Shown: positions 41,730 through 54,299 of the stretch, piece after piece
How positions within the stretch are numbered: the stretch's first letter is position 1
Layout: every line of letters starts with the position of its first letter
From: Quercus robur
Lineage: Eukaryota > Streptophyta > Magnoliopsida > Fagales > Fagaceae
Direction: 5' to 3'
DNA length: 64,000 bases
Assembly: GCF_932294415.1 (NCBI RefSeq)
Contig: NC_065538.1
Span: 13,460,330-13,524,329 of the forward strand
The notes under the pieces: model-generated
Database searches by the model: none
Told to the model about the DNA's origin: nothing
The model's input: only the letters and a program-made list of their open reading frames with translations
Made by a program: the position numbers and the translations under genes

Positions 41730-43328
41730 GGGACTTTTTTTTACTCCTAAGTTGTTTTAGGCTGTTTTTTATTTTATTTTTTATTTTGGGATGTTTTGGG
41801 CTTTCAGCTAGTTTTTTGGGATGTTTGGGCCTTTCCCATATAGCTTTGGTCTATGGGGCTTTTTTTTTGGGCTTTTTTTTTGGGGGTTTTATTATTATTA
41901 TTTTTTTCTTAGGTTGTTTGGGTTATTTTCTTCAAACATGGTAACTTGTATCAACTTCTCACAAACTGTTAGTACTTGTAGATTCTGTCAATAGTTTGGT
42001 TCAGTTATGCCAAATTTATGACGTAGAAAACTTTCCTCTTTGATTTAATTCTGGGTAATGGCAAATTTTAAGCAGAACAGAAGAGAATTGGGGTCTGGGT
42101 TGATTTAATGATTTTCAATGCTGCCTTATAAAAATCCCTCTGAAAAGCATGTACTTCGGCTTCTCCTTGTTAAATTATTAATTCTCTCAAAAGATTAAAT
42201 TGTTAAGAAATAGTATATTTATTTTAATAATTTAACTATATACTTCTAACACTTCTTGACATGAACATACCCTACGATATAGACAATACATAACTATGTG
42301 ATAAACGAGATTGACCTCACAATACAGAACACATTCATAACTTTATAGAGAAGGCATTGGAACCAAGCAAAGTAAGCCAAAGTGACATGAGTCAATTTTC
42401 CCCCCCTTGAGGTAAGACCTCACTTTTGACTAAGTATCAAACCAAAGCATGAATTAAACATGGATGGGATCAGAATTTAAAATGAGGCTTAAGAATAACC
42501 ATTCTTGAATCAAAGGGCATAGGTGTGATTGACTTAGACTTCTTGGAGTTTAACTTTGATTCATACTAGTTTCAAGATACGTTATAAATGAGATTGCTGA
42601 GGACGTGAAAGCTGGGCCTAGAGTTCGACAGCAACTAGTCTAATGGAACTTTTCTAATTTACAAGGTTTCGATTTCAAAATTAGGATTCAAATTATTATT
42701 AAAAGACACTCGGAATTTTATAATCAAAGAATTTTCTATTTTAAGACAAGGCCTGAAGATAAAGCCGGAGTTTTTTTTTTTTTTTTGGTTCTCTCTCTAC
42801 CTCTAGATTTACAGCAAAATTTATAAGCTTGTTTGGGAATTTGAAGTTTTCACTGGATTTACTTATACAATTCCATAGATCATTTTAAGGTGATAATTAT
42901 AAAGGTTTAATAAAAAGAAAGCATCCTGTAATTAACTTTTTTTTTTTTTTTTTGAGAAGAGAAAGCATCCTGTAACTGAATATTTAGTCATGAAAACAAA
43001 ATAAACTAATTAAGAGACAATAAGATAATGAAGAAACAATTAATAGGAAGAAATCAAAACAATTTATACTATCGTCTTGCCTAATGCACATGAATAATAA
43101 TTACCTATTCGTAATACATCTGTGACTGAATTTTTAGTCAATGAAAAAAAAAAAAAAACTAATTAATGGACAATAAGTGTTAAGATAAAAAAGGCCATTA
43201 TCAACCTATGACTGTTTTTTAGTTTGGATAACGATATACACACATTTTTTGAATTGAAATCATGAGTTATAAACATGTAACAAGGTGTGTGTTATAAACA
43301 TTGCTAATATTCAGATCAATCAAGTCAC
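41730..43328. other. non-coding stretch
   Basis: A region of T- and G-rich words (GGGCTTTTTTTTTGGG-type, 41740-41930) gives an open frame to 41944 of low complexity. The rest is AT-rich with T tracts (42770, 42940). Nothing coding was recognised. Confidence 0.45.
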
Positions 43329-43345
43329 AAACTCTAACATCATCT

Positions 43346-43467
43346 GCCAAAGGCTTTGTAGCTGAATTGACACCTCCCCATGTATAAAGTGCTTGGGGGT
43401 CTAGGGAGGAAAGGGTTCGAGCTGCAGGGTTAGCAGCATGTTGTAATTATTTCTCAAAAAAAAAAAA
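43346..43467 (+). mobile_element. tRNA-derived SINE with target duplication
   Basis: A-box-like TTTGTAGCTGAATTGACA, then a B box GGGTTCGAGCT, then GGGTTAGCAGCATGTTGTAATT and a 13-A tail. ACTCTAACATCATCT at 43331-43345 and 43468-43482 is a perfect 15-bp target duplication. Layout and sequence resemble the Au-type plant SINE group (family name from memory). Confidence 0.85.
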
Positions 43468-43482
43468 ACTCTAACATCATCT

Positions 43483-44880
43483 TCAATATATAAGAGGGCT
43501 TGGCTGTAAAATACAGCGAACATTTATCCTTTGTCACTGTAATTTCTTGACAATATCCCACTCTCCAACAGGTGTCCCTTATTAGAAGTAGTGGCTTGGC
43601 AGCTAAAATACCTCTCCAAAAAAATGAGCTCCCTGGTCAATCCGTAGCTTCAAGGAAGTAATAATTCTAAAAGTATTTTGCCTTAAAGCATTTGTACAAC
43701 AAGAAATCTTTAGAATGTAAAAACGTTTTCTTCATTAATTGTTTTGCAAGCATAACTATTAGCATCAATTTGACTAAAATTTTTCGTTTATTTTAGCATA
43801 AAAACCTATTTTTTCTATTTTACACATTATTATTATTATTATTATTTTATTAGTATTTCTCTGAAAATTATGACATTGAACCTTAGCCATTATTTTTTGA
43901 GAGAGAGAGAGAGGCTTGTAATTAGACAATCAAATGAAATACAGACGCAATATTGTTTTATAATTTGAATTTTCTAAATAAGTATTACAGAAAATCAAAT
44001 AATTTTTTTTTCTAATGTAAATTCTATCACTATCTTGGTCTAACAGATTTTCTCTTGCCTTGAGAAACAATAGTTTATGAGCACTAGTAATCTAGAGTAT
44101 ACTTCATTTATTTATTTTTAGAATCATTAGAGTATATTTTGTGGTAAATTACCAATTATCTCAAAATTTTAAGCTATTAGAAAATTATGAATTAATCATT
44201 ATTTTTTTTAATTAAATTATATTTTGTTAAATGTGCTGATCATAATCATTTTTTAAATATTATGACTTTGTCAGAAGTTTTTAGACTAATCATGGGTTTT
44301 GGATAGTTGTGGCTATGTTAGTTGTGCCCTTCATATGTTCAATGGTTGTGTGTTGGACAAAGACAGAATGATTCCTGATTAAGTTGATACGATTTTAATA
44401 AGACATGAAATTGAGTGCACAAATAAATATAGTTATATAAAATAATATAATTGACACGCAGTAAGTTGGAAAAAAAAAAAAAAAAAACTATCTATCCATT
44501 TATAATCTTTTTTTTTTTTCTTTTACTCAGTACCTTTATCGAAGAATTTAGTCTTCAAGCCTAGCCCACTTAATTTCCACGTTCTTGAAAAAGAGTGAAG
44601 TAGTACATGGCTTAGCTCCAGGCTTAAAGTTTTGTTTTGTTTTTTTGGTTGAGAAACAAACATACTGCCTTATTTTGTTGATATTCCTTTCCTCAGTAGT
44701 TGTTCAATTTAAACATTATTATAGTGTGGCCTGCTTTATTATTATTATTTTTAGAGGAAACGGATAACCAGTGAAATAATTTATGTAGTAACTTTTGTTA
44801 AAAATTCCATACGTAAAAGTTTTTACGTCTACTCTTGACCTTATATTTTTAAACCATGTTTCACTTTTTAGTTAATCTAA
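43483..44880. other. non-coding AT-rich stretch
   Basis: Contains an ATT microsatellite (about 43825-43850) and A/T homopolymers (44470, 44510). No gene was recognised. Confidence 0.5.
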
Positions 44881-44889
44881 CCCGCCCCA

Positions 44890-44913
44890 CCCCCCCCCCC
44901 CCCCCCCCCCCCC
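44890..44913. repeat. 24-base C homopolymer followed by T tract
   Basis: An uninterrupted C run within a GC patch, then TTTTTTTTT. Shorter C or G runs occur at 12262, 18859, 52821 and 58968. Length is error-prone in sequencing. Confidence 0.9.
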
Positions 44914-45397
44914 TTTTTTTTTCGTTTTTGTCAAACTTAACTTGGTTGTTGAGGAAGGCTTAGGAGCAACGTGACCCACTTTCCCCATCTATGAAAAGAA
45001 GACAATTGGACTCTGAGTAATTTTTATATTTGGTTTACAAGATATTGGTTTTTTTACGATACTTTTCACAATTTAAAGGGTTTCTTATCCTTTTCATTGA
45101 TACTAATAAAAATGATGTTGGTAATAGGAACATGTGATAATGACGTTGATGTCGTCTCTCCAATTCATTCACAACTTGAGGTCTCAACTCTCACCTCTCC
45201 AGCAACTACTCTAGTTTGAAAGGATGAAAATATGCATTTGATGCAACATGCTATACTTTGAACCAGAAATAGAAACTAAACAGATGTTTTAGCCGGATAA
45301 TAAAATATACAAGCATTCACCAACTTGCTACTTGCTAGACAGCATTCCTTAGGACATGATTATGAGCTGGTAAGGAAAATTGCCTCACAGTTACTTA

Positions 45398-46151
45398 GAG
45401 CATTCTTATTAAATATTGTAAAAATTTTAGTATTTAGCATTTTAAAAAGTCATTTTATCAATTTTAACAACTTATTTTACAATACACCTAACATCAAAAA
45501 GTCTATATTTTTTACCACTTAATTTAAATATTCTTTTTTTATTATTTCTTTATTCTTCAATATATATTTCTTTCTCTCTCTTCCGGTCTCTTTGAACCCA
45601 GCAAACTCACACAGACCATCTCAACCTAGCAAATCACACCCACACCCACTGCCACTAGTCACCACCGGCCACACCCACAACCACAACCACTACCACCATC
45701 ACCATCACCATCACCCACAACCACAACCACCAAAATTGCAAGCCCAAAACCACAATAGCATCCACCAATCAGAAAACAAAAACAAAAACACCAAACAAAA
45801 ACATCAGATATATGCAAGACCATTGGAATTTAAATCAGTACTAGAGGGCAAGAGGAAATAGAAGGACAAAACCAACATTGAACCCAAACCCAAACCCAAA
45901 CCCAAACCCACAGCGACGATCAACACACGAAGGAAAAATCTTCGAACGGAGTCAACCCGAGAGCGGGATCTGCATGCCAATCTCCACATCGGTGTTGATT
46001 TGGAGCAGAAAGAAGAAGAAGAAGCTTGATGTGAGAAAGAGGGAGACTGAGAGCAGGATCTGCATGCCGATCTCCACACCGGTGCTGATTTGGAGCAGAG
46101 CTTGATGTGAGAAAGAGGGAGACGAAGAGGCAGATAAAAAAGAGAGAAAAG

Positions 46152-46204
<53 letters not shown>

Positions 46205-46396
46205 AGAGAGAATGAGAGATCAAAGGAAAGAGAAAATATTAAAAAATTATAACATCTTGCTAAAGTGTGCTTTCATTTTTGAGAGCGCACTGTAGCAAGA
46301 TGTCAAAATTAATAGCGTTTAGCATTCTTGATGGAGTGTGCTTTTTAAAAATTTGATGTTAAAAAATAACATTTAGCATTCTTGATGAGAATGCTC
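45398..46396. mobile_element. PIF/Harbinger-like non-autonomous transposon, 999 bp
   Basis: The ends GAGCATTCTTATTAA and the inverted GAGCATTCTCATCAA are flanked by TTA at 45395-45397 and 46397-46399, the 3-bp TWA duplication of Harbinger elements. Subterminal parts are also related (TTAGCATTTT / AACATTTAGCATTC). Inside are a CCCAAA microsatellite (about 45881-45911), a roughly 98-bp partial tandem duplication (45957-46118, word GGATCTGCATGCC) and a GA tract (46157-46201). No transposase is present; the His/Gln/Pro-rich frame at 45592-45861 is low-complexity. Confidence 0.75.
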
Positions 46397-46639
46397 TTAT
46401 AGAGTTAACTTTTACATGGTGCGCACAACACACCTCAAACTTGAAGGCTTACTTAAAAGGCGTGTATATGCCAATACCAAACTGAAAGCTAAAATTGTGG
46501 AGAACATTATAGCTTGTTTAGACCTCCAATTCTTAATTATGACTTGATTAATTTTATGCTTAACACACTTAATGCGGAATATACGTGATTAGCAAATTAA
46601 TTAATCTAAGCATTCAACAATTGCATGGATGAACAAATA

Positions 46640-47880
46640 AGTGCAATGCTAAAATGGAAAGGGTAGTGGGTAAAAGAATAGCAAACCCAAGATAACACGA
46701 TGATGTGTTATCAAAGAGGAAACTGAAGAACTCGACGAAAAACCTCTTCTCAGCACTCTAAGCTGAAATGATCCACTAGTGAATAAGTTGGAGTACAAGG
46801 ATACCAAAAAGACCCTCCAAGCCCCAGCTACCAACGGACTTCTTGGAGTTTTATCTTCACTAGGTTCTAGGATCCCTCAATACCGCCCGATTGCATTTGC
46901 CAAGCCTCACCAGCTTATTTTGGCAAATACCCAATGCTTCCCAAGCTCCAAAACTCTCTACATTCTGAATATGTATGGGTTGTGTTTGGGTACAAATCTC
47001 CTCTCAAGATATAACAATGGGAGGGGGGAGGAGAAGATACTACAATGATTTCTCTCTTGAGAATGTGTAGTTTTCTCTAAGAAGATAGGTATTGTAGAAA
47101 CCGTTGTAGGGTTTTCTTCTGAATAGCCTTTTTTACAATTTTGTAGGTAATGATGGTATATATAGTATGAGTGAAGAGTATAAGAGCCATACTTAAACAT
47201 TGCATTTTGCAGATCATCTTGCAAGTTGGCTAAGTGGCGAGATGATTCGCGAAACACACTGACTCTTCAACTTTTGGCATGTGCTTTTCATGTGGCTTGA
47301 GCCCAATCTACTAACGAATAAGTTGGAGTACAAGGATAACAAAAGGACTTTCCAAATCTAATCTACTCAAAGTACTTGAGCCCTCCAAGTTCCAGCTACC
47401 AACGGACTTCTTAAAGTCTTGTCTTCACTAGCTTCCAAGATCCCGCTGCTCGATTGTATTCGCCAAGCTCCATCGGCTTATTTTGGCAAATACTCAATAC
47501 TTCCCAAGCTCCAAAATTCGTTACACTCTGAATATGTGTGGGTTGTATTTGGATACAAATCTCCTCTCAAGATATAACAATGGGATAGGGGAGGAGCAGA
47601 AACTACAATGATTTCTCTCTTGAGGATGTGTAGCTCTCTCTAACAAGATGAGCGTTGTAGAAACCTTTGTAGGAATAGTCTCTTTACAATTTTGTGGGTA
47701 ATGATGGTATATATAGTATGAGTGAAGGGTATAAGAGCCACACTTAACCAGTGCATTTCATGGGTCATCTTGCGATTTAGCCAAGTTGCGAGATGAGTCG
47801 CGAAACACACTGACTCTTCAGCTTTTGACATGTGCTCCTCATGTGAGCTTTCGCACCACTCACAAGCCAAGTCTCGAGAT
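46640..47880 (-). repeat. LTR remnant with 0.55-kb tandem duplication
   Basis: Two diverged copies start at about 46781 and 47317 (GAATAAGTTGGAGTACAAGGATA). They share CAGCTACCAACGGACTTCTT, TCTCCTCTCAAGATATAACAATGG and CGCGAAACACACTGACTCTTCA; the copy ends are 551 bp apart. The words at 46690-46770 (GATGATGTGTTATCAAAGAGGAAAC) resemble the U5 end of Tork-type copia LTRs read on the minus strand. No gag or pol follows. Confidence 0.5.
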
Positions 47881-48960
47881 CAATTTCTTGAGCAAATCTT
47901 CACCACTTAAGATTAAACCTATTACAATTAAATCCCACAAAATACAAAAAAATAAATTAATCCAATTACAATACTTTTTGTCATGGAATAAGGCCAACAT
48001 AAATATTATGTGAAAAACCATAACTTAACACAAATTTATGGGAAAAACTTAAGTATCGTTTCTTAGGTTTCCCTTTTAAGATTTAGCCATATGGCTGTAC
48101 TTAACTAAAAATACACTTTTATTTTATGAGAAAAAAACTAGATAACTGAATCTTAAGAGGAGAACCTAAGGAACAATAGTTAAGTACTGTACCTAAGTTT
48201 TGCTCCAAACTTGTTCATGGAGATTAATTGCTGAATATGAATAGTATATGTCAAAATCAAATCCAGAATCCAACCATCTTAAATGTATTTTTCATATTCA
48301 TATGTACAAATATCTGTTAAATTTATAATCGAAAACAAGTAAGTCATGAGGATTGTGCACTAGTTTTTAAAACAGAATAGAGGCTGAGTGATTAGCCAGG
48401 AATAGTTCTATTGTACTATTCTACTAATAATGGCCTGATAAATTTAAGAATGGCCATTGGGTACTGGAATCAAAGAGATAGATTGACGTTTTTACAGTGA
48501 TGTCAACAACTCAATTACTTTAAACAAAGTGGTCAATTACATTGTTTAAACAAAGTAGTTAATTACATACTACCGTACACTGGAAATTCAAATATTGCAT
48601 CCAAAATTCAAATCCACTTTCAAATCTTTCAATTCACCTCGTACATCATGAATCCCGACTTAAATTTTTTATTTCTCTGTATATTTTAGTCACGATTACA
48701 CTAATTAGAGTGGATTCTTCTTCTTAAAAAAAAAAAAAAAATTTCACATTTCTTTAACAGTTTTCCTTTACAATATCTCTACTTTTTTGTTTGTTTAAAC
48801 TATATGATGTAAGGAGCTTTAAAAGAAGGGGGGAAAATAGTGGGAAGGTCAGGTCAAAGTTATGAATTTGAAGCTATTATCTTGAAATGGAAGGAGACTA
48901 GATGACAGGTTGAACAGATTGAGAGTGAGGAACTTGTTCAAATAGTAGAAGGTGTTAAAT
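47880..48960. other. non-coding AT-rich stretch
   Basis: No gene or element end recognised. A short direct repeat AAACAAAGTRGTYAATTACAT occurs at 48523 and 48548. Confidence 0.45.
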
Positions 48961-48969
48961 ATTAGCAAC

Positions 48970-49255
48970 GTGATGTGTTATACCATGTTGTGTATGCTAG
49001 AGTGGATGCGGAAGAGGAAACATAAAATAGGAACATTGAGAACACGAGGGTTACGTGGTTTAGCCTTGACGGCCTACATCCACGGAGGAATCCCTTAAGG
49101 ACTACATCTTTATTGTATAAGAGTGTAATACAATAACCTCCTGTGTTACAATGAACCCTAACATAAGTATATATAGGCGACTAAACCCTAGACTACTAGT
49201 ACAAGTAGGAATGGGCTTGGAAAACATAACCAAATTAGGTTTTATTGTGTTGTCA
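48970..49255 (-). repeat. copia LTR remnant (minus strand)
   Basis: The minus strand reads CCGTGGATGTAGGCCGTCAAG, then AACCACGTAACCCTCGTG, the U5 pattern also seen at 33070 and 61275. The upstream part has ACTTATGTTAGGGTTC and TATATATACTTATG, which could be its promoter. No internal region is attached; probably a solo LTR fragment. Confidence 0.5.
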
Positions 49256-49548
49256 TATTAATTAATTAATTCACACAGTGAATTCAGAAAAAATATCTTT
49301 GCGTATAAACTTAGGAACTTCTTTGTAATGAAGTAGTGCTTTAGTTTAAGTCTTCTAAACATTTAATGTATGGCACATCGGAATTATACCTAAATTTTAT
49401 TTTATGCTCGATACTACTTTATGAGTATTTTTCGGCAATGAGAATTAAGCATTGATATTTATAGAATACAGTTTCCAAATTTTATGCAAAAAATAACAAT
49501 TTTGTGCTTGAAAGTTCAATTCAACTTTAACTTTGTGTTATGTCAAGT

Positions 49549-49754
49549 CTCACAAAAGCATGATCAAGATTTTAAGATTATTCAAGATTTGATGATTAAA
49601 AAAAGTCATTTCAAAACTCTAGGATTAAAAAAGTCATATTACAAAAAAAGAAAAAAGGAAAAGTAATATGACTTTTTAATCCTAGACTTGTGAAATGACT
49701 TTTTTAAATCATCAAATCTTGAATAATTTTAAACCTTGATCATGCTTTTGTGAG
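49549..49754. repeat. long inverted repeat (hairpin), arms about 93 bp, loop 20 bp
   Basis: The arm 49549-49642 (CTCACAAAAGCATGATCAAG to AAGTCATATTAC) pairs with 49663-49754 with few mismatches and 1-2 gaps. The loop is purine-rich. No coding frame is supported; the open frame over the left arm is low-complexity. Confidence 0.9.
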
Positions 49755-50110
49755 AAATTGGTTAAACCACACCTTTAGTGTGCAATACACAACTCTCAAA
49801 ATTATCAAATCACATCCTCTCGGTCTCTTTTTATACATTAACTCGGAATTTGAGAAACATTAGAAGTTTTGAAGACTAAATTAGGATTTGACTGCATGAT
49901 TCTTGATGGATCAACTATAGCAAATTACGTGTCTAGATCTCAATCGATCTACTACGTCTCAAGATTTCATAACTTGTAAACTCTTGTGCAATCATGGGCA
50001 CATGTCTTGCACGTCAAATAAACTTACAAGGTACAAGTTTGCCAACCTAATATTATGAACCTAACATTTACCTTTTACAAAATACAAAGATTACATATTA
50101 TTTTAAATTT
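49755..50110. repeat. dispersed repeat, copy 1 (partner at 54300-54740)
   Basis: Shared order of words with 54300-54740: TGGTTAAMC, GTGTGCAATACACA, ATCACATCCTCT, TTACGTGTC/CTACGTGTCGAGATCTC, CTCTTGTGCA, TTTGCCAACCTAATA, TTACCTYTTACAAAA. Diverged about as far as still readable by eye. It may be an old LTR; no boundaries were found. Confidence 0.6.
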
Positions 50111-50239
50111 AGTATCATTTAAAATCTTAAATTACATGATATATGTATAAAACGTAATGTAATTATTCTTGCTTTTTTTTTTAATCATATGTCTAACAGC
50201 ACATGAATCATACATCTAAAAGGTAAGATATATATTTAA

Positions 50240-50890
50240 ATGGATTTTATACCATGACATTTCAGAATTTAGATTTTATCTCCTAAAGTTTGGAGGTATT
50301 TGGATTTTACCCCCAAATTCTGAAACTTTAAGGTATAAAATTAAAACACTCACAAACTTTAGGGAGTAAAATCCAAACACTCCCAAAATTTATAATATAT
50401 TATTGATTTAATGTGTCATTGAATGAGAATAATTAATGTATCTTTAATGAGAATAATGACACATTAAAAGTACATTAAATGAGAATAATTAAATCAATGA
50501 ATCTCATTCAATGATACATTAAATCAATCAACCTCATTCAATGATACATTAAATCAATCAATCTCATTAAAGGCACATTAATATACTCATTCAATGATAC
50601 ATTTAATCAATCTCATTCACAAACTTTAGGGAGTAAAATCTAAACATCCCCAAAATTTATAATATATCATTGATTTAATGTGTCATTGAATGAGAATAAT
50701 TAATGTATCTTTAATGAGAATAATGACACATTAAAGGTACATTAAATGAGAATAATTGAATCAATGAATCTCATTCAATGATACATTAAATCAATCAATC
50801 TCATTAAAGGCACATTAATATACTCATTCAATGATACATTAAATCAATCTCATTCAATGACACATTAAAGCAATTAACCTTTTTTATACA
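50240..50890. repeat. 267-bp tandem duplication rich in ATTGATTTAATG / CATTAAATCAAT words
   Basis: Copies start CAAACTTTAGGGAGTAAAATC at 50353 and 50620. Each holds many short inverted words (TCATTGAATGAG and CTCATTCAATGA). The preceding 50240-50352 has the related phrase TTTGGATTTTACCCCC. The same phrase family recurs at 52950-53240. Confidence 0.8.
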
Positions 50891-52950
50891 TGTTTCAAGA
50901 CAAAATTTTAAGTACAGATCTTTATGTGTTGCATATTAAGTTTTCCAATTAAAGACAAACACATGGTTGCATTAATTTTATGGAAAATGTTAACGGATGC
51001 TCAAAGGACATTGGTTTAAGAATTATTTGAAGAAATTTTTATAGGAAAATAAAAAATCAATAATTTTTTCGACGGCTTTTTATATATTTCTCATGAAAAT
51101 TGTGTCAAAGCTTTCTTTAAATAGTTTATTAACAATTGCCCCTAAGGCATCTGTTAATAGGACCCAAATTATAAACAGTATAATATTTTTCAATGTAGTT
51201 ATATGTTTTAATTTAATTCTGAAACTTAATGTATGACACCTAAGTAAATTGTACCAAAGTTTTATTCAAGGATCGATTCTATTTCAATAGTAATTTTCAA
51301 CCAATTTGAATTAAGCTTTTATATTCTAGAAAAAAGTTCACAAAGTTTGTGAGAGAAGGTTTAAAATGACTTTTGCACCTACCTTGGGAGTTGCAATCAG
51401 GAAATTGAAAGTTTACCTTTTGCAAAATAAGATATTTACGCATCATTTTGACATAAAAAAAAAAAAGATATTTACGCATCATATAAAATGTTCAATGATA
51501 TGACATGCTATATTGAAATAAAATTAGACCCAATAGGTTGATTTTAGGGGAATTAACTCTACTTGATTAAATTAACCAATTATGCCATTAATTTTGATTA
51601 CTAGTTAATTTGCATGGTTTAAATATGTCACCAAATAAATAATAAAGCAAGAAAATAACCATATATTGATGAAGCGGAAAATGTATGGATACATCCACGA
51701 GAAAAACCACTATCAGAGTTAACCCTAACCCCAAGAAAAATTCACTATTAAAGTCGAAGTGTAAGATTGAAATAGACCCTTATCACTAATTGTAATCTAT
51801 TGTAAACGGTCTTGTCCCATCAAATTGTTCCAAGCCTCTTGAACTTTTCAAATATGAATTTACGCCCGAGTCTTCAAGAATTTCTTGACGATTTGATTTC
51901 CACAATTACCTTAGGATGACTCTGCGGCTTCAACCTTGATCTACAATATGGCAACAACAACACATGAGAATATCTTCTCTATTTGCTTCTATACTCAAGT
52001 GTTGATAGTTGGAGGTTCGAGTTCTCTCTTTGTATATAATTTTTTTTTTTTTTTTTTGGTCTCTACAACCTCTTGAAAGTCATACTTAATGGGTCTTTAA
52101 ATATGTTCTCTAATTAGGGTTACAATAATCGATATCATCAGTTAACTGAGAATAAAACATATTAGGAAAAAAAAAAACTAATTTCCCCATTCTTGATCAA
52201 TTGACACTCAATTGAGAGCAAGTCTAGATTACAAAATCTTCTTTTTATTGAGCAGTTTCTTGGACATTGATCTTGTACTTGATATTTGATACTTACAACT
52301 CAAAACACATTGTTATGTATTTGCCAAAGCTAAACCTAACATATACATTATTAGATTCAAGAAATGAAATCTTAACCATCTTAGAGAAGTGTTAAAAAAT
52401 TCTTAGTTACAAAAGTATCTAGAGTTTTTCGAATACTAAATACTTAGTCGTCCCAAAATCTTGGTTAGAGATACTCATGATCTTATGAATATGAGGAGGC
52501 CTTAATTAGAAACTTAAACCGCTAAAATAACTTTGTTGCTCACCCAAAAAAAAAAATCTTTGTAGGGTTCACAGTATCATAAATTTGATTTAGGATATGT
52601 ATTTTTTTTTTTTTTTTTCTTTTTTTGAGAAAGATTTAGGATATGTTTGAAATACATATGCTTGATAACCATGAGGCCAAGGCCAAGACAATGGTATTGA
52701 TCTTACTAAGTTCTTTTCCCCCAATTATCTTACCTTTTAGATTTAAGCAAAACATGCGTTAGAAATGCATCAAGCATATGGATTTAGGATTGATGCATTT
52801 GTAAAAGGTAAGATAATTGTGGGGGGGGGGGGGGGAAGAGTTGGTAAGATCAGTTAATATTTTTTTGAAAATGTAAGATCAGTAACATAAAAGTATTTTT
52901 TTCCTTTACCTATATATGTAAGATCATTTTTTCTTTTATCAACTTTGGTA
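50890..52950. other. non-coding stretch with decayed LTR-like part
   Basis: 51190-51330 resembles 49330-49470 (shared words AATGTATG, GAATTAAGC, ATAGAATA). 51600-52330 has LTR-like phrases on the minus strand (CACGAGAAAAACCACTATC, TTCTTGACGATTTGATTTCC), but no boundaries. No gene was recognised. Confidence 0.35.
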
Positions 52951-53240
52951 AGTTTAGGGGTGTTTTGATTTTACTCCCTGAAATATGGGAGTATTTAGAT
53001 TTTATACTCTAATGTTTCAGAATTTGGATTTTACACCCCTAAATTCTGAAACTTCAGAGTATAAAATCCAAACACCCCAAACTTTAGAGAGTAAAATCCA
53101 AACACCCCTAAACTTTAGAAGGTAAAATCCAAATTCTAAAAGTGTCATGATATAAAATCCAAATACCTCCAAATTTCAGGAGGTAAAATCTAAATTATGA
53201 AATTTCAGGATATAAAATCCGAACACTCTCAAACTTTAAG
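52950..53240. repeat. array of degenerate AAACTTTAGGGAGTAAAATCCAA-type repeats
   Basis: About eight imperfect units of 28-35 bp in both orientations (GGGAGTATTTAGATTTTATAC and GTAAAATCCAAACACCCC forms), so the region can fold. Related to 50240-50400. Confidence 0.7.
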
Positions 53241-53359
53241 GGTGTAATTTGAAATTTAGTGATTTATCCTATATTTTATTTGAGAATAAAAAAAGTCAGA
53301 TAATTGATTATAATTTTCAAAAAAATTGTAACAAAATTTAAAAAAAAAAATTTTAAAAA

Positions 53360-53720
53360 TACTATTGGTCCCAACTCCCAAGAGGGTTCAAATCTTGTAC
53401 TACCGAATTCTCAAAAAGATAAGAACCATTGGGTTGGCCTAGAAATTATCGTACGTTCTCGAAGTATACGTTACAAACCATTCAGCCAAAAAAAGAAGTA
53501 TACGTTACAAACCATTCAGCCAAAAAAAAAAAGTATACGTTACAAACCTACCACACTATAAGTCGCCTCACCATGATTTAGTCTTCTTCACATCTCAATT
53601 CTTATAGAAACTCTTTGTGATCAAAAAGTGAGTGAGAAATACAATAGTCCTATAGAAATCTTTAGGTAAGCTCCAATGGAGGAGAATAGAGAAATTCTCG
53701 AATTCTCAAACAAGGAGAGA
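53360..53720 (+). repeat. diverged duplicate of the promoter/leader region at 54910-55280
   Basis: Shares with the downstream copy CAAGAGGGTTCAAA, GGTTGGCCTAGAAATTA, CGTACGTTCTCGAAGTAT, TATACGTTACAAACC, GCCTCACCATG, AGTCTTCTTCAC and CTCCAATGGAGGAGAA. It has an extra short tandem array (GAAGTATACGTTACAAACC, about 34 bp, three times, 53460-53550). Its TATA-like word is CTATAAGT. The ATG GAG GAG start word is present but the frame is soon closed. Confidence 0.75.
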
Positions 53721-54299
53721 ATCAATCTACTATATATATTAAAAAAAAATGGAAATTAAATGAAGCATATGATACGGTGACAAAGAAAATGTTAGATAAG
53801 AAAAATTCTCCAAAAATTTATCCACCAACCTCAAGGAAACAAATCTATTAGATTCTCAAAAAAAAAAAAAAAAAAAAAAACAAAACAAAACAAAAAAAGG
53901 GAAACAAATCTATTATAAAATAATGGAAGATTACAACATATTTAATGCTAAATATAAGGTTAAAATTATTAGGTACTCTCGGAATACCATAAATGCGTAC
54001 TTTCCCCTCTCACATAATTGTGGGTCTCACTAATTAAATTTATAATGGAACACACAATTTATGTGAAAGGGGAGAATATGCATTTATAGTACTTCCAGAG
54101 TATTCAATAATTTTCCTTATTAAATCAGGTAGACTTATTGACGTGACCACACAACTCCAAAACCAAGGACTCCTCTTCGATGGACTTTGTTCGAATGTGA
54201 ACGCCAACTCACTCCTAGAAATCCTCTTGAAACTTCTTTGTTTACTCATTAAAACAGTTTCAACTTGATCATAAAATCTTGCATAATTTCATGATTGCT

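Noticed and set aside
41543..41944. Hydrophobic 133-codon protein with possible membrane segments
   Set aside because: Phe/Leu/Gly bias results from T- and G-rich low-complexity DNA and a MITE-like end; no start or promoter support.
44890..44913. Long C run as a regulatory G-quadruplex
   Set aside because: A pure homopolymer next to a T tract is more simply a slippage product; several similar runs occur in non-coding places.
45592..45861. His/Gln/Pro-rich protein (89 codons)
   Set aside because: Simple-sequence translation inside a Harbinger-like element; no homology expected.
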